Source: Triglochin maritima (lineage: Eukaryota; Streptophyta; Magnoliopsida; Alismatales; Juncaginaceae). Taken from it: a stretch of 64,000 bases of DNA. The DNA lies in contig OY821777.1 in the NCBI GenBank assembly GCA_963682175.1, positions 5,969,501 through 6,033,500 on the forward strand, given 5' to 3'. Below are positions 40,188-51,000 of the stretch, in pieces. A program made the position numbers and the translations under genes. The stretch's first letter is position 1, and every line of letters begins with the position of its first letter. The notes below the pieces were generated by a model. That model was given only the letters and a program-made list of their open reading frames with translations. It was not told where the DNA came from and made no database searches.

Positions 40188-41495
40188 TAAAGAAGCTCCA
40201 AACAGGACATTGGCTAACACTGTAGCAGTGTCAGCTTTTGATGGGAGCTGATGGCTTTTGGACATCCAACCGGATCTAAGTAACATGAGCATTAGGTATT
40301 AATTAAATACCTATATATTGCTTATAATTAAGGGAATTATTATATGTGCTTATAATATAGAAGGATATAATATTCTTCTCGGAGGATCTGCTTATTTGCA
40401 GTCACGATCTTATTCTTCATAGCAAAACACTCTGAGTGTTTGATCTTTAAGTTGTAATGTCCATCAAGGCATCAATCTTCAGGAAAAGACAATATAATAT
40501 ACACAAGTATCATCGGTTCATCGTCCATGCAATAGTGATTTAGTGCATTTTCCATTTTGTGATTTCATTTGATGTCTTACTTATTAAATACTACTAAATA
40601 AGTTTAAATTTAAGAGCTTCTCATATGCATGATCTCTAGTTCTTGATAACATCGAAGTGTTGCTTGAAACTTGCCAAAAGGATTAGATCACATCACTATC
40701 TATTTTTCAATTATAACTAATTATTTGTTAAAATATTCCCTTTAAGATGAAGTCGTGAAAAAGCAGTATGGGTAGATGGCTTCATGCTTCGACAACTTAT
40801 GTCAAATTAGAAAAGGTTTAGGTAAACTTTACAACTTTAAATTCCTATTCGGAATTACAACAAATATTATAGTCCCAGAAGAAATAAAACATATCACGTG
40901 CAAAACAATTTGTAAAATATTGTGGAGATTGCCATCAGACTGCATTTTTAAATGCTAATGATTAGGGATTTAGGGGTCATCTGTTCAAATAAATTACTTT
41001 AACTTGCAAATATATATCATCCATTTTGTCATGTTTACGTAAGAACTTTATAGCATGTTTTACTTTTATCATTGAAGCTAGATAAGCTACGATTTTGACA
41101 CTAGATTGTAAATTACACGGAAGTTCATATACCCTCCAAATTTACTTGATCAGCTTTCAAAAAGAATTTAATTTTGTGTGTGCTGTTGGTAGATTACTCT
41201 AGCAAGTTTTAGTAAATCATTCGAATTGGGTAATCAAAAATCCAAAAAGAACTAAAAGAAGAAGCCCCTTTCTGAGTCAACTTTATTCTTTTGGTGATGT
41301 GAATTGATGGTGTCGGTGTGGCAACAAACTTAGACATGCCACCATTATATATCACATGTGGAATCACAATCTCAAGTCAACTTGTTGGAGACGACTTACC
41401 AGCTCCAGTTGGGATTATTGTTCTGTAATAATTGAACATGTACGTTATTATTTATTATTATTATTTTAACTAGGTGGGAGACAATTTTTTGGGTG

Positions 41496-41986
41496 TATTT
41501 TTGGATGTCTTAGAAACTTAATTTTTTTTAGCTTAAAAGACATGATTTGACATAAAGTAAAAAATTAATTTCTTGTTCAAATCAAAACTTAAATGATTTG
41601 ACATGATTTGACCAAGAGCCAAAAGTTTATCTCACACCCATTTTTTTATTTTCATGGGAAAAATCAATTTTACCATCTTCAAATCTTCTTCAAAGGAGAA
41701 AGATCTCATAAATATTTATTTTCAACAACAACAAAATGTATCACTTCAAATAAATGAAAATGTTCTTTTTTTTAGTTTCTCGTTTTTTTTGGAAAAGTAT
41801 CTACCGGAGGTGTTAGGACGTAGGAGAGAGAAAAAATCATTTTTTGTGAGAAATTTGATCAATTTTTTGGGTCACACTCTTGTCTTGATTATCTAGGACA
41901 AGAAATTAATTTTTTACTTTATGTCAAAGTCGAATCACGTCTTTTAAACAAAAAATACCTTAATTTCCAGGACATGCAAACAAAAT
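41496..41986. mobile_element. MITE with long inverted arms, spanning the right breakpoint of the duplication
   Basis: The left arm (about 41496-41580) and right arm (about 41888-41986) are inverted copies: both contain gacataaagtaaaaaattaa in opposite orientation, then diverge gradually outward. The centre is unique and non-coding. Copy 1 of the duplication holds only the left portion (38075-38311), cut at the junction. The superfamily is not clear. Confidence 0.6.
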
Positions 41987-42043
41987 ATTCTAACCGCGTA
42001 CATGGCTCTTAAAAGCCAATTTGTACCCTCAACGGGGGTACAA

Positions 42044-42094
42044 GAATGGGCGGGAGACCGTCAGGTCGTGGGATTTGGCGGTCTCTGCCCATTC
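42044..42094. repeat. GC-rich imperfect hairpin
   Basis: gaatgggcgggagaccg (42044-42060) pairs with cggtctctgcccattc (42079-42094) with one bulge/mismatch and an 18-nt loop. A competing pairing is ggtcgtg with cacgacc. It sits in AT-rich DNA and may be the end of another decayed MITE. No evidence of a miRNA. Confidence 0.5.
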
Positions 42095-43738
42095 TCACGA
42101 CCGGGTTGGTTTTTTTAATGTTATTTTTAATTTCGTTTTATTTTAGTTAGTTTTAGTTTTTATTTTATATTTAATTGTAAATAATTTATTGTGTTGGATA
42201 GTGAGATTTTTTTTATTGGATAAAACAACTCGAATTTTTAACATTCTCCCCACTCCACATCATTTGGAGGCTCATATTAGATAAAATAGAAAAAAAAAAT
42301 TAAAAAAAACATATTTTGAAAAAAGATTGAAAATGATTTAAAAAAACAAAACAAAAAAGTTATTGTAATTACTTTAATAATGTTGATAAATGTGATAAAT
42401 TTATTAATGTATCACATTTTCATAATTAATTTTCTTAACATATGTGATATAATTAATTGGAATGATGGGAAATTAAAAATGATGGAAAAATAATTGATGT
42501 GGTAGCGAGAGAGTATTGATATGACTAGGTTGACATTTTATGAGTAAGTTGCGGTTGATTGGTGAATAGTAGAAAGAGATAGAAGAAAAATATCATACGT
42601 ACGTAATGAAGAGAGAAAATACTGATTTGACTTGATTGACATATGTGAAAATGTTACGAGTAAATATGACATAATTTCAACCGAAGCAATTGGTAGTTTG
42701 GATGTGATGTTCCGAAGTTTGTGCTTCGTTTATTCGGTCAATACCATTACATTCAAGAGTTAATGCATGTCATTTAGATGTTTTTTTCTTCTTCCAGATA
42801 TAAGCATGTCGTTTAGAAAACCATTGTTGTGTATGAAACATTAACTTGCTTCGGGGAAGAAAAATCAAGTAAAACAAAAGTCTAAATGATTGCATGCAAC
42901 TTCATTGAAGTAGATGGCTAAACCCAATTGTGACACCAAACTCATATTCAGAAGAAGAAGAAGAAGAAACGTTTCGTATTAGTTGGATTTTATGCAAGAT
43001 TATTGAGTTATTGGATGTTTGCCAAACTAGATTTGGACGTCAAATGGGCCGTGGATCTCTTAAGCGGACACATCAAACAAGCTGTAGTGATGCTGACAAC
43101 TCATGGCATTCCACTTTCTAGGGTTTCTTTTCCTTTTTTTCATTCTCAATTCTTTTTGAAGAAACTTTATTCTGAAAACAATCATTTTAAGATGGCTAAG
43201 TAACTGTACATATTAAATGCAAAGCTGACTGTAAATTAGGGTTACCAGTTAAATTAAGTTGATCACTTAAGCTTAGCATCAAACCACCAGCAGGAATCAA
43301 GTCACACTAATATCATATGTACACAAAACGGTTTGAATTGGAAAACTAATACGATATGACCAATTGGGTTCGGTCTATTTCCCGATCCCGTTCGAGGTTT
43401 TCAAAAACTAATATGATTCTTTTTTGACAACATAGAATTCTAGATTGTTGCGGCTTTTTTGTATGGTTAAGCATAAGTTGAAAGTAAGGCTATTATTAAC
43501 TTTCAGTGAATTCAACATTTGTGTCAAGCTAACAAATAACAACATTGTCATTTAAGGGTCCAAGAGAACATAAAACTCGTATCACTTTGACAAAAGAAAC
43601 ATATTCTGAAAGAAGCAATACCAATATTCCACATTCTCATGGCAGAAGTTATCATAAATATATATATTCTCCATGTCACACCCTAAAAAATGCTTCTTAT
43701 CAAATCACATCTTTCTTTTTATCCTCTTTGACCAACAA
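42095..43738. other. Gene-free spacer up to the Mutator-like element
   Basis: AT-rich, with frequent stops. I see no coding signal and no element I can define. Confidence 0.45.
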
Positions 43739-44031
43739 TACCATAAAGGAAAACGATTAGCGGACGCTAGCGTTCGGGACGCGCGCTTATGTGGTCAGCC
43801 CAGTCAGCAGACGCGTTTGAGTTGGCAGTCTCCACAGAAAAAGTTTATTTTTTATTTTATTCCTCGTTTCGTACAAATGTCTACATCCCTCCATCCCTCA
43901 TTAATGCGTCTCAAATCACTCATTTTCCATGAACATTTTGGCTCTCCTACACAGCACAGGAGACTTGTTATAAATCTCAACATGCGTCTTCCTTTTTCTT
44001 CCCTTCTCTTCTGTGGTCCTACCTCTGTGCT

Positions 44032-44268
44032 TTGATGGAAATCGTTCATGTGTCTTTCCAAGTGGAGCAGCCGACAAACGTTCCTAAGGAGGGGATGTTT
44101 TTCCCCTCTTTCGAAGAAGCCCAAACATTTTACGTTGCTTATGCCGATTCTTGTGGTTTTTGTGTTAAGAAAAGGCATCACACCCGTTTGTTTGCTACCT
44201 CTGGGTCAGGTGTTAATGTGCTGGAACGAGATGCAATGGTGTCAAAGCTTCCGAGGATTTTGGCGTGA
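44032..44268 (+). pseudogene. FAR1-type DNA-binding domain fragment inside the MULE
   Basis: A 78-codon frame starts MEIVHVSFQVEQPTNVP and contains GMFFPSFEEAQTFYVAYADS, then GFCVKKRHHTR: the N-terminal zinc-binding FAR1 domain found in FAR1/FRS proteins and Jittery-type MULE transposases. It stops at TGA 44266-44268 without the rest of that domain or the MULE transposase core. It is most likely a remnant of the element's own transposase; capture of a host FRS exon is the alternative. Confidence 0.7.
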
Positions 44269-44404
44269 TGTTCTACTGTTAAAAGTTCAATCAGAAAGTT
44301 CTATGCTTTTGCGTATAATTCCACATATACAACAAACAAGACCAAAGTCATCCTTAAGAATGTAGGAATGATCACATTCTTCTTCATTTTCTTCATGTAC
44401 AGCA

Positions 44405-44520
44405 GTTGTATGTCTGTTCGGAATAAGAAGTCAGTCTGTTCGGAATATGTTGTGTGTCTGTTCGGAATAAGAAGTCTGTCTGTTCGGATTAAGTGGTGTG
44501 TATGTTCGGAATACTTTCTG
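44405..44520 (+). repeat. Minisatellite block 1, 22-bp unit
   Basis: About five units built on CTGTTCGGAATAAGAAGT and its variants, matching the larger block at 44779-45483. Confidence 0.85.
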
Positions 44521-44548
44521 TTCCATTTCTGCACAAATTTTCAACATA

Positions 44549-44650
44549 ATCTGGACAAACATTTTACATAAACTGGACAAACTTTTTACATAAACAAGAC
44601 AAGTTTTCTACATAAACAAGACAATCTTTCTACATAAATAATACAAACTT
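44549..44650 (+). repeat. Second minisatellite, unrelated sequence but also 22 bp
   Basis: Four to five degenerate units of the type ctggacaaa-cttttacataaa, drifting to caagacaa-ctttctacataaa. Unit length is again 22 bp although the sequence differs from the CTGTTCGG array. Confidence 0.75.
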
Positions 44651-44778
44651 TCTGTTCCGTTTCTGGACACACTTTCTATGCTTTTGTGTGTAATTCCACA
44701 TATACAACAAACAAGACCAAAGTCATCCTTAAAAATGTAGGAATGATCACATTCTTCTTCATTTTCTTCATGTATAAC

Positions 44779-45483
44779 AGTTGTATGTCAGTTCGGAATA
44801 AGAAGTCTATCTGTTCGGAATATGTTGTGTGTCTGTTCGGATTAAGTTGTGCGTCTGTTCGGAATAAGAAGTCTGTCTGTTCGGAATATGTTGTGTGTCT
44901 GTTCGGAATAAGAAGTCTGTCTGTTCGGAATAAGAAGTCTTTCTGTTCGGAATAAGAAGTCTGTCTGTTTGGATTAAGCTGTGCGTCTGTTCGGAATAAG
45001 AAGTCTGTCTGTTCGGAATATGTTGTGTGTCTGTTCGGATTAAGTTGTGTGTCTGTTCGGAATAAGAAGTCTGTCTGTTCGGAATATGTTGTTTGTCTGT
45101 TCGGAATATGTTGTTTGTCTGTTCGGAATATGTTGTGTGTCTGTTCGGAATAAGAAGTCTGTCTGTTCGGAATAAGAAGTCTTTCTGTTCGGAATAAGAA
45201 GTATGTCTGTTCGGAATAAGTAGTCTGTCTGTTCGGAATATGTTGTGTGTCTGTTCGGATTAAGTTGTGTGTCTGTTCGGATTAAGTTGTGTGTCTGTTC
45301 GGAATATGTTGTGTGTCTGTTCGGATTAAGTTGTGTGTCTGTTCGGAATATGTTGTGTGTCTGTTCGGATTAAGTTGTGTGTCTGTTCGGAATAAGAAGT
45401 CTGTCTGTTCGGATTAAGTTGTGCGTCTGTTCGGAATAAGAAGACTGTCTGTTCGGAATATGTTGTGTGTCTGTTTGGATTAA
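44779..45483 (+). repeat. Minisatellite block 2, about 32 units of 22 bp
   Basis: Each unit has an invariant core CTGTTCGGA followed by one of three tails: AATAAGAAGTCTGT-like, AATATGTTGTGTGT-like, or ATTAAGTTGTGCGT-like. The tails alternate in runs, consistent with expansion of higher-order blocks. The units lack stops in several frames, so spurious ORFs appear on both strands. There are no unique spacers, so this is not a CRISPR array. Confidence 0.9.
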
Positions 45484-45758
45484 GTTGATCCAACCTAAAA
45501 GTTAAAAACAATATTTTATTATGATAAGTCTGGACTCTGCACGAATAAAGGGTCTGCACGCTGTCCTAGGGTCTGCACGCTGTCCTAGGATCTGCACTAT
45601 CTGTGTATTGGGAAAAGAATCGTTCAACCTAAAGAACCGGCGTTTTTAAGAAGACCAAAGCACGTGAAGAGAAATTTTGCTGACTGGACGCTGGCTCAAC
45701 ACGTCCACGTAAGGCGCGTCCGTGACGCCCGCGTCCGTGTATAAGGAACTACCATAAA

Positions 45759-46457
45759 TATTATGAAAAACAAGTATGTCATCATAATAGCTAGTTATAT
45801 GCTTCCGTGGGAAAACATAGTTCAGTTAATATTTTGCTTAATTTAACCTAAACACGCCATGATACCATTAGTTAATATTTTGCTCATTCTTCGTATCAGA
45901 ATCACACGTAACGACTATCTTGAGTTGCCTCGAATGCTAGTACTTGATTAAAAGAACCATGACTTCGTACATGTATTAGTTAAATCCGTATGTATTGCGG
46001 TTTGCACGAGACCTAAGCAATCGGTTAGCTTTATGATTGCTTATTTTTATTCTTTCTTCTTTCTTATGCTTCTAAATCTAAACATATACAAACTCTAGAT
46101 CTATCTCAGTAATGCTAGTTTTACATGTGACTAATTAAGAAGAGTTCATATATTTCCAAGTCAATTCTCAAATGTATCGAACTCATAAATTAAGAAGACT
46201 TTGTATGTAATAACTTTTTTGATCTCTCAATTCAGACGTATAAGTAATGTTATTTCACTCTAGTTAATTAGTCGGTATATTGCCAATGTATTCTCCCAAC
46301 AAATATAGGTTTTAGTGTCACAGAAAACTTTCTTCATTCTAAATTTCTAACTTCTTCTGCCTACACTTTTTCAAACCACAATGCATGTAAGCACAGGCAT
46401 ATTCGAGAAGATATTCCTTCCTTGCTCTTTATTATAATTACCTCTTTTGGCATGGCT
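45759..46457. other. Gene-free spacer between MULE and copia element
   Basis: AT-rich. I see no ORF with family similarity and no structured repeat. Confidence 0.45.
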
Positions 46458-46462
46458 TTGAT

Positions 46463-46865
46463 TGTTAGATATTTCATGTATTAAGTGTCAACTTTATTAA
46501 ATTAATAATATTACGAAATTAACAATCAATTAATTAATTAAGAAAGATTTATGGTAAGTGGGTAGTTACACCATGATGGGTGGTTACTCCCTATACTTCT
46601 ATAAAAGGATTGATCCTCCCTCTTCCAAAGACACAAGATAGTTTTCCCCATCAAAACTTCTATCAAGCAAATGTGTGTGATGTTGAGAGGGAGAAATCGA
46701 TTCATAGCAATTGGAGATTTCTCTTCGTTGAATAGAATCATGGAGCAAGGTATGTGTTCTTGTCTTCTCTTTAATATCGTTGTGAAAATCATTTGTTCAA
46801 GATCCTATAATGTGCAATTAGGGTTTTGTTGTGCATTAATCATGAAGCAAATTAAAAGACTAACA
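46463..46865 (+). repeat. 5' LTR of the copia element
   Basis: 403 bp, TG...CA. Contains a TATA box TATAAAAG at 46600-46607, so transcription should start shortly downstream. It lacks 9 bp (TTGTAACCC-like) present near the start of the 3' LTR. Confidence 0.95.
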
Positions 46866-46882
46866 TTTGGTATCAAGAGCAT
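46866..46882 (+). promoter_or_regulatory. Primer-binding site (initiator tRNA-Met type)
   Basis: TTTGGTATCAAGAGCATGG directly follows the 5' LTR. It matches the plant tRNA-iMet complement TGGTATCAGAGC apart from one extra A. Confidence 0.85.
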
Positions 46883-48034
46883 GGTTTAAGAACTTATGAT
46901 TTCCCGTTCATGTTATATTCACTTCACGCATACATGATGCTTCCGCTGAAAATTGTGTGATTTCCTAAAGCAGTTACAACATTTGTTTACGTTCTCATTA
47001 TTCTTAAGATCAATGTTCGTGATAGACATGTTTTTCCTTGATGTGTATCTATGATTTTCATTTCATATATTTCAAGATCTTCCTTGATTACGTAAGTAGT
47101 TAAGAAACAAGGAAATAATCTTTTCATATTTAATAAAACATCTAAATGCATACGTTACTGACTTTTTCCCTTATCTTGATTTCATTAAAAGCTTTCCATC
47201 CTGATAACACGTTTATTTCCCACGTTATAATGTTGTAATTGTTCATGCAATAGATTTTAATGTGTGATGGAACCTTTTACTGTTAAACATGGTTAAAATC
47301 GGTAAATATGGTACATGTTACGTATGGAACCTTTTAATGTGCAACGAAACTGTTTCGTATGGTTGCTTGAAACAGGGGGTTAAAATCGGTACATGACCGT
47401 AAAACACGTGATACTCATGTTTTGATATTTGTAATAATTTTATGCAAATTTAAGATTTGTCTATTTTATGAAGTATTACATCTATCTGCTTTTATTCTTC
47501 TGATCTTGACTCAAACAAATAACTCATGTTATTTTATTTGAACTATTCATATGATATCTATATTATGTATAAATCGTAGTCGCCAAAGTGACCGATTTAG
47601 AATGTTTCTCATAGATGTCAAACTAAGTTAGATTCTATTATTCATGATTACGTGATGCTATAATGAAATGACTTAATGATTTATCATGAATAATTGAAGT
47701 TCATAGATTACAAAATATTTAAGATCACCCAAAGGTGGATCAACCTATTTGTGATCATGAACATTATTGTGGTTAATTGATATGTCGATTTAGATGTGTT
47801 TAGTATATCCAAAGATAACAAACATGTCTTATTGAAACATATTTAATTTCCAATTATGTAAAATTTAATTAAGCATCAATTATGGTTCATTGTTATATAT
47901 TGTTATATCACCCAAATGAGATTTTCAATATATATTTAATTTAATATTTTTATAGCTATATAAGTCTGAATTACGTGATTAAGTTATGTCTCAAAGCGTT
48001 AATGTAGGAGCATTTATTTATTTTTGCAGCATCT
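46883..48034 (+). other. Long untranslated leader of the copia element
   Basis: About 1.15 kb of AT-rich sequence with stops in all frames lies between the primer-binding site and gag. The end has an acceptor-like TTTTTGCAG at 48021-48029, so the leader may hold an intron; this is inference. Confidence 0.5.
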
Positions 48035-51000
48035 GTTGATGTTTCACTTCATTCGCAAGCTTCGTCTATTACAAAGTTTAATGGGCTTAATTATAATGAA
48101 TGGAGTGAAGAAGTCAAGTTTCATTTAGGTGTTCTTGATCTTGACTTAGCACTCATGACTGATAAGCCCATTGCTCTTACCGAGACAAGCAATAATGAAG
48201 AAAAATCTTTTCATAAGAGTTGGGAAAGATCAAATAGACTGAGCTTAATGCTTGTGCGAATGACAGTGGCAAATAACATTAAGACTACTATTCCTGAAAC
48301 TAGTGATGCTAAGGAATTTATGAAGTATGTGAAAGATACTGCTCAATCTGAATCTGCTGATAAGTCGCGTGCTGGTACATTAATGAGTATGTTAACCACC
48401 ATTAAGTTCGATGGTTCGCGTACTATGCATCAACATGTGACAGAAATGTCAAACATAGCAGCAAGATTAAGAACCATGGGAATGAAAGTGGATGATAGTT
48501 TCCTTGTACAGTTTATCATAAATTCTTTGCCTCAGGAGTACGGTCCATTCCAAATAAATTATAACACAATGAAGGATAAATGGAATGTGACTGAACTTCA
48601 AAGTATGCTTATTCAAGAAGAGGCAAGACTTAAGAAACAAGGAATCCACTCTATCGATCTCGTAGGTCATTCAGGAGTTAAAAGGAAACCAGGAAAGAAG
48701 TATGGAAAGGGCAATAAAGGACCGTTAAAGATCCACGAGTCATCTGCTCAAATCCACAAGAAGGAACAAAATGGTGATAAGTGTCATTTCTGCCACAAAC
48801 CTGGACACTATCAGAAAGACTGCCATAAACGTAAAACATGGTTCGAAAGTAAAGGTAAACATAATGTTTTTGTATGTTTCGAATCATATTTGGCAGAAAT
48901 TCCTTATAATACTTGGTGGATTGATTCTGGTTGTATCACTCATGTTTCTAATACGATGCAAGGATTCGTTACGATCCAAACCACAAACCCAAATGAGAAC
49001 TTTGTCTTTATGGGGAACCGTGTCAAAGCACCAGTTGAAGGGATTGAGACTTATCGTTTACTTTTAGATACAGGACACCATTTAGATCTTTATCAGACTC
49101 TTTACGTTCCATCTCTTTCTCGTAATTTAGTTTCTTTGTCTAAACTTGATATAGCTGGTTATTGTTCTAAATTTGGGAATGGAAGTTTCAGTTTGTTTAA
49201 GCAAAATCTTCTTGTTGGTTCTGGTGTCCGTTGTGATGGTTTATACAAGTTAAATCTTGATAATTTGTTTGCTGAAACCTTATTGACCTTGCATCATAGT
49301 GTTGGTATGAAACGTGGTTTAGTGGATGAAAGTTCAGCTTACTTGTGACATAAACGTTTGGGTCACGTATCCAAAGAAAGAATGCAAAGATTAGTAAAGA
49401 ATGAAATCCTTCCTAATTTGGATTTTACTGATCTTAACGTATGTGTGGATTGTATTAAAGGAAAATTCACAAAACACACAATTAAGAAATCAGCCACAAG
49501 AAGCACACAACTCCTTGAAATTGTACACACCGATATATGTGGACCTTTTGATGTTCCATCCTTTAGTGGAGAAAAATATTTTATCACCTTTATTGATGAT
49601 TTTTCACGTTATGGTTATGTCTACTTGTTGCATGAAAAATCTCAAGCAGCAAATACTTTAGAGGTGTTTGCTAATGAGGTTGAAAGACAACTGGACAAAA
49701 AGGTGAAAATAATTAGATCTGATAGAGGTGGTGAATATTATGGAAAGTATGATGAAAGTGGACAATGTCCTGGTCCATTTGCTAAATTTCTCGAAGGACG
49801 TGGTATTTGTGCTCAATACACAATGCCAGGCACACCGCAACAAAATGGTGTTGCAGAAAGGCGCAATCGTACTTTAATGGATATGGTTAGAAGTATGTTA
49901 AATAATTTCTCATTGCCTTTATCATTGTGGATGCATGCCTTAAAAACCGCTATGTATTTGTTAAACATAATTCCTAGTAAGGCAGTTCCAAATACTCCTT
50001 TTGAACTGTGGACGGGAAGGAAACCTAGTTTAAGGCACCTGCATGTTTGGGGTTGCCCGGCGGAAGTAAGAATTTATAATCCACGTGAAAAGAAACTGGA
50101 TTCAAGAACGACCTGTGGTTTCTTCATTGGTTATCCAGAAAAATCTAAAGGCTTTAGATTTTATTGTCCTAACCATAGTACGAGAATTGTTGAAACTGGA
50201 AATGCTACATTCATTGAAAATGACGAGATTAGTGGGAGTAAAGAACCACGTAAAGTGGAAATTCAAGAAGTAAGGGTGCAAGTTTCTTTACCCATTACTT
50301 CTTCTAATGTTGTTGTTCCTACAATTGTAGAGCAGTTCGACAATGTACAAGAACAACAAATGAATGACCAAACACCCCACATTGAAATCGTCAACAATGA
50401 AACTTTAGCAAATGAACCACATGAAGTGGCATTAAGAAGGTCTGAAAGACCAAGGAAACCTGCTATTTCTGATGATTATGTGGTTTATTTTCAAGAGTCA
50501 GAACTTGACATTGGAATTAATGAAGATCCAGTTTCATTTTCACAAGCCATGGAAAGTATTAATTCCATTAAGTGGTTGGATGTCATGAAAGAAGAATTGA
50601 AATCAATGGATCACAATAAAGTCTGGGATCTTGTAGAATTGCCTGAAGGTTCTAAAAGAGTTGGGTGTAAGTGGGTCTTTAAGACTAAACTCGATTCTAA
50701 TGACAATATCGAAAGACACAAGGTCAGACTTGTTGCCAAAGGTTTCACTCAGAAAAGTGGTATTGACTACAAAGAGACGTTTTCTCCTGTATCTAAAAAT
50801 GACTCTCTTAGAATTATTATGGCATTAGTAGCTCATTATGATTTAGAGTTACATCAAATGGATGTGAAAACTGCATTTCTCAATGGAAATTTAGATGAAG
50901 AAGTATACATGGAACAACCTGAGGGTTTTGTAATTGAAGGAAAGGAACACATGGTGTGTAAACTTAAGAAATTAATATACGGACTTAAGCAAGCTTCCCG

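Larger units (their letters stand above)
38312..41738 (+). repeat. Tandem segmental duplication, copy 2 (about 3.43 kb)
   Basis: Repeats copy 1 from AAATGCACATAAAGGC through CAACAACAACAAAATG. AAATG is present at both outer edges (34872-34876 and 41734-41738) and at the junction (38312-38316), the pattern of a duplication joined at 5-bp microhomology. Beyond 41738 the sequence is unique and continues the second MITE, so copy 2 keeps the original right flank. Confidence 0.95.
44301..44795 (+). repeat. Direct repeat of about 120 bp, offset 375 bp
   Basis: The stretch from ctatgcttttgcgtataatt at 44301 through the start of the minisatellite recurs from 44676 with a few changes. Between the two lie the first minisatellite block and the 22-bp array at 44549-44650, so the MULE interior grew by local duplication. 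Confidence 0.85.
43748..45749 (+). mobile_element. Non-autonomous Mutator-like element (MULE) with 9-bp TSD
   Basis: Perfect 9-bp direct repeats TACCATAAA flank it (43739-43747 and 45750-45758), the length typical of Mutator insertions. Just inside, arms of about 50-60 bp are inverted and GC-rich: from 43761 cggacgctagcgttcggg and, inverted from 45738, cggacgcgggcgtcacgg, both continuing with gacgcg and an acagtcagc-like stretch. Inside are a FAR1-type DNA-binding-domain fragment (44032-44268) and 22-bp minisatellites (44405-45483). There is no MULE transposase core, so movement would need a partner element. Confidence 0.85.

Noticed and set aside
44779..45483. CRISPR-like direct repeat array
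   Set aside because: The units are contiguous with no unique spacers and the genome is eukaryotic. It is a minisatellite.
44368..45559. Several ORFs of 67-89 codons on both strands over the 22-bp repeats
   Set aside because: They are by-products of a repeat unit without stops. Both strands give equally good repetitive peptides and none resembles a protein family.
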